Shown here: positions 34,880-46,849 of the stretch, piece by piece | Position numbering within the stretch: the first letter of the stretch is position 1 | Layout of the letters: each line of letters opens with the position of its first letter | NCBI GenBank assembly: GCA_027943335.1 | Contig: BSBK01001578.1 | Location: forward strand, 186,001 to 250,000 | DNA: 64,000 nucleotides | DNA from: Chamaecyparis obtusa | Taxonomy: Eukaryota > Streptophyta > Pinopsida > Cupressales > Cupressaceae | Direction of reading: 5' to 3' | Notes under the pieces: model-generated | What the model was told of the DNA's origin: nothing | The model's input: only the letters and a program-made list of their open reading frames with translations | Database searches by the model: none | Made by a program: the position numbers and the translations under genes

Positions 34880-35024
34880 ATACATGATTTGCCTCTAGCC
34901 GGGCATGAAGGTTACTTGAAGACCTACCGAAAGATCAGGGAAAGGTTCTTGTGGAAGGTCCTAAAGAGTGATGTATTACAGTATGTCTACGAATGCTCCA
35001 CCTGTCAACATAATAAATTTGAAC
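34880..35024 (+). pseudogene. Integrase zinc-finger segment of element B (left of nested C)
   Basis: LPLAGHEGYLKTYRKIRERF and YVYECSTCQHNKFE form the H-H-C-C module. The reading stops at 35024 where element C is inserted. The rest of the integrase resumes at 42465. Confidence 0.87.
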
Positions 35025-36241
35025 TGTAATGTCCCCACTTTAGCAGTTGACCAAGTGTGTGTGTGTTAGCCTTGTTCTACATGGTCCTAAGGGCTAACGA
35101 AGGGTTTAAGGGGATCCTGGAATGTTTTGGCCTAATCATTTCTAGTTTGGGCCAAAACGAAGTTGATTTACTTAGTTTCAGGCATACTTACTATTTTTAG
35201 TAAGTCAACAGGACATAGTGGAGGCCAATTTTGATGATTGGATTTGATACTCTTTGGTGAGAGCTTTCCGATGAGCTATCACTTGCATTATTCGGAGTCT
35301 GATTGCTAATACATTTTAATGCCTAAAGTTTTATTAAAGTAACATTTAATTTAATTGTAAAATATTAAAGTGTTACTTTAATATTTATTTTATGGGGATG
35401 TGTACCCAAGGGAGACATAAGGGTATATTTTAATATATGTTTTATATTACACATATTTTATCCCACATTGCCCATGAGAGTTGAGCCGACACTTGGAAAT
35501 AGAATAAAAGGAAGCATTTGTGGCTTCATTAGACAGGTTGAATATGAGAAGAAATTGGTGTGTGAGTTGCAGATCCGTTCTTGGCATTTGAGGAAGTTTA
35601 TCCTCTCTTGTGACATTCTAGATGTCATTCCCTTGGGGTCTGGCCTTTGGAATCCATTGTTATCAGCTTCATTATCAGGCAGTTTAGTTGCATCTCCAAC
35701 TACAAGCAGATTTGGTATTTTGCTCATATCTTCTTCACTACTTGTTCGATGTTTATGCCACTTTGAGGAAAAGATTTTATGAAGGTAGTGGAATGATTGA
35801 AGGATAAAGTACTGTAGCAACATTGTTCATGCGGCACTATTCACGCAACACTATTCACATGACACTATTCATGCGGTACTATTCTTGTCACTGTAGCAGC
35901 AAGTTCAAAAGCATGGGCTAAAGTATTATGTCAATAATGCTGGAGTAATTAGTGAGTTGATAAATCTGCCATGTATTTGGTTTTATTAATTCTAAAAATA
36001 ACATTTTATCGACAACAGTTCATTGTCCACTTTGCATATTATTGTAGTTTCTTTCTTGTTTATGTTGTATGATTCCTATTCCATGCACAAAACACAACAA
36101 AAAAATAAACGTTTGATTTCTAGAGTTATAAGGGGTTTAAAACATTAAACGGAGAAATAAGAAGTTGAATGCAAACTGTTTGACATAATTCCTTTCAGCA
36201 ATTGGTTTAGTTTTGGGGGGCATTCAGGGGTGCCCATTATA
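35025..36241 (+). repeat. 5' LTR of chromovirus C
   Basis: 1217 bp. It aligns throughout with 41263-42464. It contains a short array of cactattcacg-type units around 35820-35890, present in both LTRs. ORFs of about 100 codons at 35468 and 41705 occur in both LTRs in the same frame, but they have no recognisable family and are treated as chance. Confidence 0.93.
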
Positions 36242-36242
36242 G

Positions 36243-36254
36243 TGGTATCAAAGC
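36243..36254 (+). other. Primer-binding site of element C
   Basis: TGGTATCAAAGC, one base different from the initiator-tRNA-Met PBS of element B. Confidence 0.85.
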
Positions 36255-36474
36255 TATAAGTCTTTCCATCCTGTGGAGGTTTTATAGGGAATTTGGAACA
36301 ACCAGATAGAGGGAAAAGTGTTTGACGAAATGTCAAAACACTAAAATTAGAAATTAAAAAAAATAGGCTAAGCATTTATGTTTGAGCATGTGACATGGGC
36401 CTTATAATTTCTACAATAACAAAGCAAGACAAAATAGGATTCCAGACTTGCAGAGCAAATAGTCTAGTTCATCT

Positions 36475-37820
36475 ATGCAGGTGGACATAGAATCTAGTCA
36501 TATAGACATAGAGGAGATATCCTTTGATCAAGACAGCAATATGGGTGACCGAGATGACATGAATACAAGATTAGGTGGAGACAGGAACACTGGTCTAGAT
36601 CAGGGGGAGGTAATGTTCAGATAGTTACTAGATACATTAAAGCAGAGGCAGCGTATGCAGCAAGAGCAGAATAGGTGAATGGACATGATGTTGCAGCTCA
36701 TGGCTAGACAGATGGGTGTCAATATTAATCCATGTGATGCCAACAATAGAAACAATAACAATGGGGGAAACAATAACAATAGGGGAAATGATAATAATGG
36801 AGGCCAAGGCAACAACAATGGTCTTGAGAATAACATTAATGGTGATAATGGACATGGCAACAATGGGAATGAGGATAATAACTTTAGATACATTGCATAC
36901 CTAGCTCAGATAGTGAGCTCGAGACCTCTTCTACCCACCTGATCCGGTTCAACCAATAAATGAACCATAGATTACCGAGTTACAGGATCAGTTCAAGAGG
37001 GATTGGGAGGCTAGTGGACTAGAGTTTCAGGTAGATATTTCCCTCAGAGATTATATGGACTTGAGGATGAGACACATGCCTAGAGCAGGAGGGAGGAATC
37101 AAAGCTTTGAGCTGAGAAAGATTGTTGGAAAACTTTCTTTACCTTATTATGATGCTTTAGGGAAGATGACTACACAAGCTTGGGTGCAGAAGGTAGATAC
37201 ATACTTGCAGCTAAATCCTATCCCTGAGGAGGAGGCTATCAAGTATGTGGCTATGCACTTGGATGGCGTTGCACATGAATGGTGGCATCATGGCATGGTG
37301 ACTCTGGGGCATAATCAGATTACATCCTATGAGGAATTCACAGAAAGATTGATTGAGAGATTTGACACTAGGGATCCCGAGTTACATTTCAAGGAGCTAG
37401 CACAGTTAAAATAGTTAGGTTCTATGGATGCTTACATCATCAAGTTTCAGCATTTGTCTGTACTTGTTATTGATATCTCTCCTAGGAGATTGGTGGTGTT
37501 ATTTTGTGATGGGCTTGCTGATCCATTATGAGGTTGGGTGAAGGGACATGATCCACTCACCTTAGCTGAAGCAACTAAAAAGGCACAAGATTTAGCCCCT
37601 TCAGTATACAAAGGAAAATACCATTCAACAGATTCTTCCTACCACAAGGACAAAGACAAAAAACCATTTCAGAAAGAGTATAACAAACCCAAAGAAGGAT
37701 CAAAATGACTAGACAGTGAAACCTTGAATGAACTTTGAAAGAAGAAACTGTGCTTCCAGTGTAGAAAGCCTTGGGACTTATCTCATAAATGCCCTCTCAA
37801 GGCTAAGGCAAATCAAATGG
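36475..37820 (+). pseudogene. gag of chromovirus C, with Asn-rich N-terminal insert
   Basis: From an ATG at about 36475. The N-terminal part has an Asn/Gly-rich stretch (36737-36885). The capsid region 37055-37414 has YVAMHLDGVAHEWWHHGMVT and FKELAQLK, and then a TAG. It continues to a zinc knuckle near 37750-37795 (CFQCRKPWDLSHKC, CX2CX4HX4C intact). Stops at 36622, 36674, 37412 and elsewhere. Confidence 0.87.
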
Positions 37821-37939
37821 AGTATTTTTTAGTAGAAGAGTCAGAGTCAGAGCAGGAGGATCAACACTCTGATTTAGATGAGGGTAACACTATAGAGGAG
37901 AGTAGCATTCCTAAGGATGATAGATCATTGGCATGCTTG

Positions 37940-38296
37940 ACAGGGGCCCAAATGGAAATCACATTTGAGGTCAGGGGTACTATCTAGGGGTAGAAAGTGA
38001 TATCTCTCATTGACATTGGGGCTACACATAACTTCATAGATGCACAGTTGGTAGCCAGGAGAGGGTTACAAACTGAGGAGCATGATATGTTTAGAGTCAT
38101 GGTGGCTAATGGTGACAAATTATTGTGCACCCAAAAGATATCTAATCTTCGCATTAGGTTTGGAGATGGCTATGAGTTGGAGGATGAGTTCTATGTTGTG
38201 GACATGGGAGATTATGATGTCATCCTCGGCATGACATGGATGGCTTCGTTAGTTGAGTTCACACTCAACCTAGAGAAATTGGAGATGAGATTCTAG
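37940..38296 (+). pseudogene. Aspartic protease of chromovirus C
   Basis: The frame from 37997 shows LIDIGATHNFIDAQLVARRG (the D-S-G-A motif with Ser changed to Ile, catalytic Asp kept) and YDVILGMTWMASL. It ends in a TAG at 38294. Confidence 0.87.
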
Positions 38297-38489
38297 CATG
38301 AGGGAAGAACTATGGTACTTAGAGGACTTTCGGATGGAGGCTGCAGAGTAGTGTCCTTAAGGAGAATGTAGAGACTTTTTCATCATGATGGCATAGAGTG
38401 GGCGGCAGAGTGCTACATTATGCCAGCTTCACTAGAGCCACAAGTAAAGAATCACCCACCAGATATCTAGAAGATACTTGACAGACACG

Positions 38490-39210
38490 CTAAAGTATTT
38501 GGCAATATTCCTCATGGGGTTCCTCCTAACAGGGGGATAGAGCATGTTATTGAGCTCAAGGAGGGAGCCAAACCAGTTATGATTACCCCTTATCATCATC
38601 CTAAGAAACACAAGGATGAGATAGAGAAGGCAATTAAGGAGTTGTTGGAGATGGGGCACATTAGGCATAGCAAAAGCCCATTTTCTTCAGTAGTAGTACT
38701 GGTGAAGAAGAAGGATGGGACAATGCGCATGTGCATCGATTACAGGGCACTGAATAAGAAAATAATTAAAAATAGGTATCCCATTCCTAGGATTGATGAG
38801 TTGCATGGGGCATGCTTCTTCACCAAAATTGATTTGCGATCTGGATACCATCCGATCAGGATGAGAGCAGAGGACATTGAGAAAATAGCCTTCTGATGTC
38901 ACTATGGCCACTTTGAGTTTATGGTTATGCCATTTGGACTAACCAATGCACCCGCTATATTTTAGAGTTGTATGAACCAGGTATTCCAAGAGTAGTTGAG
39001 GAGATTTTTCTTGATCTTCTTTGATGACATCTTGGTCTTTAGTAAGACCTTGGGGGAACATTCAAAGCATTTGGAGGAGGTGTTATCTATCCTAGAGAGA
39101 GAGTTGTTGTATGCCAAGGAGTCTAAGTGTGAGTTTGGTATGACAGAATTACTATACCTTGGGCATATTATTAGTGCAGATGGAGTTTGTGTAGACCCTA
39201 AAGATTAGAG
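38490..39210 (+). pseudogene. Reverse transcriptase of chromovirus C
   Basis: [35 protein letters not shown], then a TGA where relatives have Arg, MPFGLTNAPAIF, and the catalytic IFFDDILVFSK. TAGs at 38963 and 38994 stand where relatives have Gln. Confidence 0.93.
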
Positions 39211-39309
39211 CTATAGTTGATTGGCCTACTCCTACGAACCTCACATAGCTTAAGGGGTTCTTTGGTCTTTGTGGATTTTACAGAAGGTTTGTTAAGGGTT
39301 TTTCATAGA

Positions 39310-39830
39310 CAATAGAGTCTTTGATAGATCTCACCAAGAAGGGGGCCTTCATGTGGATAGGGGCATCACAGAGGTGTTTTGAGCATTTCAAGCAGGTAAT
39401 GTCTTCATGTCTAGTTCTAGCTCTACCGAATTTCACAAAGCCTTTTGAGCTTCACTGTGATGCATTGGGTGATGGGATTGGAGTAGTATTGATGCGGAGA
39501 AGCATCCCATTGCATTTGAGAGTAGGAAGCTCTAGGGAGTTAAGAGGAGTTATTTTGTCTATGACCGGGAGATGTTGGCCATAATGCATGCATTGGCCAA
39601 ATTCTGATCATATTTGGTAGGTGGGCATTTTGTGATCAAGACTGATCACAATAGTATTAAATACTTCATGAGCCAAGGTGATCTTAATGATCGGCAACAT
39701 AAATGGGTTACTAAATTACAGGCTTATGACTTTGACATAGAGTTTGTCAAAGGTAAGAAAAATGTGGTAGCTGATGCCTTATCTCAGAGACCCAACTTAT
39801 GTGCGCTGGCAGAGATTTTAGGAGATTGGA
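39310..39830 (+). pseudogene. RNase H of chromovirus C
   Basis: PFELHCDALGDGIGVVLMR at 39441-39497, frameshift, then KTDHNSIKYFMSQGDLNDRQ and VKGKKNVVADALSQRPNL. The TGA at 39604 is at a Trp position. Confidence 0.88.
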
Positions 39831-39949
39831 GAGATCAGATTATAGCAGAGTATGTTATAGATGCTTGGGCTTCTGGATTGATTTTAGGTACCATACATGA
39901 TGATCGCTATGAAGTGATAGATGGATTGATCAGAGTTCAGGACAGGGTT

Positions 39950-40800
39950 TATTTGATTCTATCATCACATTTGAGAGAGGTGATACCAAAGGCATTTCAT
40001 GATGCACCCACAACTAGGCATCCGGGGGTCTCCAAGACCTACAGGTAGATCCGAGAGTGGTTCTCATGGAGAGGGCTCAAGGATGATGTTCAGAGGTATG
40101 TCAGGGAGTGTGCAGTTTGTCAATGGAATAAGGGAGAGCACACATTTCTTGTAGGTTTATTATAGCCCTTGCCCATTCCTGATAGGAAATGGGAAAGTAT
40201 TTTGATCGACTTCATCACTAGTTTACCATGAGTGTAGGGAAGGGATTGCATCTATGTGGTGGTGGACCACTTGACGAAGTTCACTCACTTCTTTGCTATT
40301 TCATCCACATACATAGCAGCATAGGTGGAAAATCTTTTCTTTAGAGAGATATTCAGGTTACATGGGCTACCCAGATTCATTATCAGTGATCGAGATAGTA
40401 AGTTTATGAGTGTTTTTTGGCAGGAGTTGTTTAGGTTGTGCGGTACAGATCTTACACCTAGCACTAGTTATCATTCGTAAATAGATGGGAAAACAGAGAT
40501 TGTGAATAAATGGGTGGAGGGATATTTGAGGAACTATGTAACTGCACAACAAAATACTTGGGTTAGATGGTTGCATATGGGAGAGTATTTTTATAACACC
40601 ACATATCATATGTCCATCAGGATGACTCCTTTCATGGCACTCTATGGTTATGAAGCACTTGGCTTCATGGATTTAGTTTTGGGGGACAACAGAGTGCCCA
40701 AAGACAAAAACTTATTGCAGGATAGTCTGGACATCCTGAAAGTGCTAAAGGAGAATATACAACAGGCCTAGAATCAACAGAAATTATACATTGATCAATA
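39950..40800 (+). pseudogene. Integrase of chromovirus C
   Basis: A zinc-finger segment with TRHPGVSKTYR and VRECAVCQWNKGEHTFLVG, core start KWESILIDFITSLP, YVVVDHLTKFTHFFAI, LHGLPRFIISDRDSKF (40360), then a segment with YNTTYHMSIRMTPFMALYGY (40589). Six or more TAG/TAA/TGA codons interrupt it. Confidence 0.88.
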
Positions 40801-40831
40801 CCGAATAGAGTGCAATTTCAAGGTAGGGGAT

Positions 40832-41262
40832 ATGGTTTACTTGAGGCTACAACTGTATAGACAGTCATTGCTCAAGAAGAGCGGAGCTGAAAAATTGAAG
40901 CCTAGATTTTATGGTCCCTATAAGGTGATTCACAGAGTGGGCGAAGTCGCCTATGAGCTTGAGATTCTAGAGGGCAGTCGGGTGCACAATGTGTTTCATG
41001 TGTCTAGGTTTAAGAAATCCATTGGTCAGAGTGTAGTGCCTTCTATAGATTTACCCCCTTTGGATGAGGAGGTGAAGCTTGTGTTAGTACCTAAGGCTAT
41101 TCTGGACACTAGAGAGAGGAAGCTTAGAAACAAGAGAGTGAAGGAGTATTTGGTCAGATGGAGAGACCTGCCGGAGGAGGATTCTACATGGGAGAGTGAG
41201 TAGGTTATTCAGCAGGCTGGACTGAGATTGCTTGAGGGCAAGCAATTTCAAGGGGGGAAAAT
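40832..41262 (+). pseudogene. Integrase C-terminus, chromodomain and PPT of chromovirus C
   Basis: LKPRFYGPYKVIHRVGEVAY and VHNVFHVSRFKK are the integrase C-terminal barrel. YLVRWRDLPEEDSTWESE is a chromodomain core, which places C among the chromoviruses. A TAG follows ESE. The tail reads LRLLEGKQF before the polypurine tract at 41249-41262. Chromodomains of this class can direct integration to marked chromatin. Confidence 0.9.
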
Positions 41263-42464
41263 TGTAATGTCCCCACTTTATTAGTTGACCAAGTGTGTGT
41301 GCATTAGCCTTGTTCTACATGGTCCCAAGGGCTAACGAAGGGTTTAAGGGGATCCTGGAATGTTTTGGCCTAGTCATTTCTAGTTTGGGCCAAAATGAAG
41401 TTGATTTACTCAGTTTCAGGCATACTTACTATTTTTAGTAAGTCAGCAGGACATAGTGGTGGCCAATTTTGATGATTAGATTTGATACTCCTTGGTGAGA
41501 GATGTTTGATGAGCTATCACACGCATTATTCAGAGTCCGATTGCAATACATTTTAATGCCTAAAGTTTTATTAAAGTAACATTTAATTTAATTGTAAAAT
41601 ATTAAAGTGTTACTTTAATATTTATTTTATGGGGATGTGTACCCAAGGGAGACATAAGGGGATATTTTAATATATGTTTTATATTACACATATTTTATCC
41701 CACATTGCCCATTAGAGTTGAGCTGACCCTTGGAAATAGAATAAAAGGAAGTGTTTGTGGCTTCATTAGACAGGTTGAATATGAGAAGAAATTGGTGTGT
41801 GAGTTGCAGATCCATTCTTGGCATTTGAGGACATTTATCCTCTCTTGTGACATTCTAGATGTCATTCCCTTGGGGTTTGGCCTTTGGAATCCATTGTTAT
41901 CAACTTCATTATCAGGCAGTTTAGTTGCATTTCTAGCTACAGGCAGATTTGGTATTTTGCTCATATCTTCTTCACTACTTGTCTAATGCTTATGCCGCTT
42001 TGAGGGAAATATTTTATGAAGGTAGTGGAATGATTGAAGGACAAAGTACTATAGCAGCATTGTTCAATGGGCACTATTCAAACAACACTATTCATGCAAT
42101 ACTATTCACGTCACTGTAGCAACAAGTTCGAAAGCATGGGCTAGAGTATTATGTCAATAATGCTGGAGTAATTAGTGAGTTGATAAATCTGCCATGTATT
42201 TGGTTTTATTAATTCTGAAAATAAAATTTTATCGGCAGTAGTTCATTGTCCACTTTGCATATTATTGTAGTTTCTTTCTTGTTTATGTTGTATGATTCCT
42301 ATTCCATGCACAAAACACAACAAACAAATAAACATTTGATTTCTAGAGTTATAATGGGTTTAAAACATTAAACAGAGAAATAAGAAGTTGAATGCAAACT
42401 ATTTGACATAATTCCTTTCAGCAATTGGTTTAGTTTTTTGGGGCATTTAGGGGTGCCCATTACA
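41263..42464 (+). repeat. 3' LTR of chromovirus C
   Basis: 1202 bp, aligning with 35025-36241 with scattered substitutions and small gaps. Several are C/T or G/A changes. Confidence 0.93.
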
Positions 42465-43592
42465 CGTACACACTCTATCGGCGGTTTTACTTCAACCATT
42501 ACTGATTCCTGAGAAAAAGTGGGATAGAATCTCAATGGATTTCATCTCTAGGCTCCCTAAGGCATAGGGGAAGGACTAAATCTTTGTGGTAGTCGACATA
42601 TTAACCAAGTATATACATTTCTTTGTTATTCTAGCAGAGTTTTCAGCCTCACATGTAGTAGACTTTTCTTCTGAGAGGTGTTCCACCTACACAGACTCCC
42701 TCAAAACATAGTGAGCAATAGAGATAGCCGCTTCCTTAGTAATTTTTGGAAAGAAATGTTTCGACTAGTAGAGATAGAGTTGTCACCAAGCACCAGTTAC
42801 CACCGCTAGACCGACGGACATACAGAGATTGTGAACAAATGGATGGAAGGTCACCTCAGAAATTATGTTTTGGCATAATAGAGGGCATGGGTAAAATGGA
42901 TACACCTATGAAAGTATTGTTACAATATCACTTTCCACATGTCCATTGGAATGGAACCTTTCAAATATTTGCATGGTTATGAACCTCCTTCATTTGTGGA
43001 TTTGGCTCTTGGTGACAATCACCCGTCGAAGGCCAGGGATTGGCTACAGGAAGGAATGGATATTTTAAGGTCCCTAAAGGAAAGTCTCCAGCGGGCTTAG
43101 AATCAATAGAAAATGTACACTAACAGGCACCAAATTGAGAGGATTTTTGAAGTAGGGGATCTGGTATACCTTTGACTTCAACCTTACAGACAATCCTCTT
43201 TGAAGGCTTCTTGGAAGGAGAAATTGAGACCGCATTTCTACGGACCCTACCGTGTGACAAGGAGGGTGGGTGAAGTTGCATATGAATTGGACCTACCTAA
43301 GGGAAGCCAAATCCACAATGTCTTCCACATTTCTTATCTAAAGAAAGGCATGGGCCAGCAAGTGATGGTCTCCACATACCTGCCACCCCTTGATGATGGA
43401 GGAAAGTTAGTATTGGAACTAGCGAAAATCATCGACAGTTAGGAGAAAATATTTAGGACACACACTATCAACAAATTTCTTGTGCACTGGAAGGATCTAC
43501 CCCTTGAAGATGCCACTTGGGAAGGCGAATAGATTCTGCAACACCCCAGCCTGAAATTGCTTGAGGACAAGTAATTATTAGGACGGAAGGAT
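42465..43592 (+). pseudogene. Integrase core, C-terminus and chromodomain of element B (right of nested C)
   Basis: LLQPLLIPEKKWDRISMDFI resumes the integrase after element C. Later come NRDSR-like and YHR(T)DG-like degraded catalytic motifs, FYGPYRVTRRVGEVAYELDL, VHW-KDLPLEDATWEGE (chromodomain core) and LKLLEDK, then a PPT-like aggacggaagga before the 3' LTR. Stops include TAGs at 42567 and 43099. Confidence 0.88.
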
Positions 43593-44516
43593 TGTAATGT
43601 CCCCATCATTAAATGAGTAATAAAACTATTGTATTTGGGTCCTGATCAATTTAGTTTATCTCGGGCCCATTTTTATTTATTGGCATAGTTGTAGTTATCA
43701 TTGTTAGCTCTTTTGGCACTCTTGGGAGTTTTCTCGATGGGTATTTATGCTTGGCATGTAGGTTAGTTTTGATGTGTTGAGATTTGATATTTTATTTACA
43801 TTTTTGAATTCCTATTGGGATTCTGTTGGCTGCCATTTTGGAGGTGAAAGACCCTCCCTATTTGGTATTTGCAATTTTGGTGGGATTCAACCCTCACCCT
43901 ATTCTATTTGTTATGTTGTATCAGATCTTGCAAATCCAAAGTATTTTTCACTTGTATCAATAAAACTATTTTGTAAATATATTGGCTTTTGTCTAGGTAT
44001 TTATATTATTTTATAAACATTCGACATTATCGTATGACCACTAGGCGATCACCATACAACCACCCTATCATCACCATATAGCCACCCAGTCATCACCTTA
44101 TGACCACCTAACCATCACCGTATAGCCACCCAAGCATCACCGTACAACCACTCGACCATCACCATACGGCCACCGGGCGACCGTAAGGCTACCAGGCGAT
44201 CACCGTATGACCACCAAGCAGTCACCGTACAACCACTCGGCCATCATTGTACGACCACTTGGTCATCACCATACAGTCACTAGGCCATCACTGTATGGCC
44301 ACTAGGCATCATCATATGGTTGCCAAGTAATCACCTAATGACCACCAAGAAATCACCAAACGACCATCAGGAAACACCCTACGGTCCTCTCTGTTGATCC
44401 CATATAGCCCTCCTACTAACACCCAGACACACCGTACAACCTTCATTGTTTCGTACGGCCTTCTGCTTAACATTGTACAACCATCTTTCTTTCTGGGAGT
44501 GGTTAGGAACATTACA
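43593..44516 (+). repeat. 3' LTR of chromovirus B
   Basis: 924 bp, TG..CA, aligning with 30488-31503. It contains the shorter version of the LTR minisatellite at about 44025-44388. Confidence 0.93.
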
Positions 44517-44740
44517 TTCAATCCCTTTATGAATTATTTTCCTTAAACCAAGAAAACTCTAATTGTAGTGCAATTCTCACACTTATATTCTTCTACCAGA
44601 GGTAACAAACCTTGTTTCTTCCCATTAGCCACAATAGTATACCTATTCATTCTACCATCATGTATAGCTTGTCTATCCTACTCCCATGGTCTACCCAACA
44701 AGATGTAACAACAATCCATCTATATAATATTACAAAGAAC
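44517..44740 (-). pseudogene. Protease region of gypsy element A (other side of B)
   Basis: Starts with the right TSD copy TTCAA. Minus-strand translation contains DCCYILLGRPWE, IHDGRMNRYTIVANGKKQ and LLPLVEEYKCENCTTIRVFL, the segment after the protease domain of gypsy elements, directly upstream of the RT at 30487 once B is removed. It is cut at 44741 by copia element D. The remaining 5' part of A should lie beyond the window. Confidence 0.82.
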
Positions 44741-46261
44741 TGTTATATTACTGAGAGAGGGTGAATCAGTAATCAGTGACTCTTTTAAACCTTAAAAACT
44801 TTCTCTAATTCAACTCGGTAACAACTCGGTCAAATAGACTTCAATATTAACTGATAACAGTAAAGTAACTTATCAATCAACAATAAGATACACAATAAAC
44901 ATTCAACACATATAACACCATTATTTAACGTGGAAACCAAATTTGGCAAAAACTATTGTGGGAATTGTCACCCACCAAAGAAATACTCTTCTGAAGTATG
45001 CTCAGTTAAAAGCCAATCTTGTTAAAGATTACAATGCACATTGTTAAATGTGACCCTATTAGGGGATTTGCCTTAGATCTGTTAGTACCTTCACCCTGTT
45101 AGGAGTGGTCTAGTTAAAGCTCTTTAAACACTCTTCTAGAATGTCACCTCTCTCAAGGTTTTACAATAAGACTGTTAAGTCCACTCAGTTAAGCATTTTT
45201 TCTTCTACAAATGTTAATAAGGAACAATATAAAAATTGATATGTAAATCTAAAACTACCTCTTTCCTATTCATATCCCTTATGCTCTCTTTGTCTTCACT
45301 TATTTCCATCACTTTCCACTGGCCTCAACACTTTATCAATCTCTACTTGCAGATTCAGATTTCAACCTTTTTCTTCTTCACTGCATCACTCAGTTACACA
45401 TCCACCTTTCAACTTTGACAGCTTGTTTTACATTCAATTTCATCCTTTATATAGACTATGTTTTGCTTCTTAATCTCCTTTATAATGTTTTCCTATGTTT
45501 ATTCACAACCATCAGATCATGCTATTAAATTGATTCAATAAATTTGGAACTTGGTAAAATGTTTTATCATCACCTCAAAACTTGAACATTTCTTAGAACT
45601 TGTACCTTCATTTTTTTCATTTAGATCTTTACCGTAGATCATCACCTTGAATTTTCCTGATCTTATATCCCTTTAACTAACTCTTTCTCATCCTTAGAAT
45701 CTTCCAGATCGTCATAGCTCTTCAGTAAATGTTGTTCTAATCCTTGTATTTAATTTATGTTCCTTTCTCGGTGGCTAACTTCTTTTCCTTCAACCAAAAT
45801 TCTATTTGCTCCACTTGATAACTAAATTTGTGCACTTGGTGTCTTGACTTTCTTTCACTTTACCAAAACTTACTATCCTTTTACCGAATGACTCTTCCTA
45901 CTCAGTAACTCAACTATTTCTATTTCCTTGGTCAACTTTACTCCTTTCTCACTTGTCCAATATCTTTTATCGACTTGATATAATCAAATGTAAAGTAGAA
46001 AATAACTAAAACAATATAACCTTATCATTGTCTGGTCTATATTAACTGCCCAATTAAGTTCTTCAACTTCACAACTTTTCACATCCTCTCTTTCCTTGAC
46101 TCACTCAACTTATATCATACTCTAAATGATTTGACAACTCAATATAAACCAAAAATCAATTGTTTGATATCAATAAAAAAATAATAACTAATCTAATCCT
46201 TCTACAATCTTGTATACCTCTAATATTTTTCAGTCCTCATCATCATCACCATCAATTAACA
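44741..46261 (-). repeat. 3' LTR of copia element D
   Basis: On the plus strand it runs TGTTATATTACTGAGAGAGG to ...ATCAATTAACA, about 1.5 kb. On the minus strand, the purine-rich ccaaagatggagat precedes the LTR start TGTTAATTGATGG, the usual copia PPT/LTR junction. The second LTR is not in the window. Confidence 0.8.
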
Positions 46262-46849
46262 ATCTCCATCTTTGGCATTGATGGAAACATTGTTAATTGA
46301 TGGCAACACTTGGCAATTGTAGCTCTCTGATTTGTAGTCTTATCGGTCACTGTGTTTTATCTTTTTCTCCCTATGAACTTTACCATATTTCTGCAATCTT
46401 CATTTCTCCTCAGTAATCATCAATAGCTTATACTCCCCCTTTGACAACAATGTCAAAGATATATACTCTTGAAAAAATTTCAAGTAGTGGATGATACTAG
46501 CATGTATTGATATCTCATTGCATACATAGACAATTTTCACAACTTCAGGCATCACCTAAAGAGTGAAAACTAGCATCAACTCACAAAATAGATATTCTAA
46601 TGAATCCTTGAATTGATGCAGCATACATCTTGCCTTAGTGAATATTGGATAGGGGAAGAACCCCTAATTTACCTCTGAGATACTCAAAATCATCCTTCAC
46701 TAGTGGCTTGATAAATATATCTGCTATCTGCTCCTTTGAATTCACATACTCCAATATCACATGCTTGTCTTGAACTTATTCTCTCAAGTAATGATACTTG
46801 ATAGAAATTTGCTTGGTCTTGGAATACATTATTGGATTCTTTGATATTT
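46262..46849 (-). other. 3' untranslated internal part of copia element D, including PPT
   Basis: Non-coding between RNase H and LTR. It contains the PPT at 46262-46280 and another purine tract on the minus strand at 46433-46455 (caaagggggagtat). Confidence 0.6.

Larger units (their letters stand above)
35025..42464 (+). mobile_element. Chromovirus C (Ty3/gypsy), 7.4 kb, nested in the integrase of element B
   Basis: 5' LTR 35025-36241 and 3' LTR 41263-42464 (TGTAATGTCCCCACTTTA...CCCATTAYA), PBS TGGTATCAAAGC at 36243 (one mismatch to the iMet PBS), gag-protease-RT-RNase H-integrase-chromodomain, and PPT aaggggggaaaat before the 3' LTR. Left flank TGAAC (35020-35024) and right flank CGTAC (42465-42469) would be the TSD with two substitutions. 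Removing C plus one copy of TGAAC puts the two integrase parts of B back in register. It shares clear gag and pol similarity with B. Confidence 0.93.
30488..44516 (+). mobile_element. Chromovirus B (Ty3/gypsy), 14.0 kb including nested element C
   Basis: 5' LTR 30488-31503 (TGTAATGTC...ATTACA), tRNA-iMet primer-binding site TGGTATCAGAGC at 31505-31516, gag, protease, RT, RNase H, integrase split by element C, chromodomain, 3' LTR 43593-44516. It is flanked by a perfect TTCAA duplication. Without C it is about 6.6 kb. It is inserted into gypsy element A between A's protease and RT. Numerous stops, mostly TAG at positions where relatives have Gln or Trp, show it is long dead. Confidence 0.94.

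Noticed and set aside
35468..35782. 104-codon ORF repeated at 41705 in both LTRs of element C
   Set aside because: Duplication follows from the LTR pair. No recognisable domain, and an overlapping ORF of similar length exists on the opposite strand.
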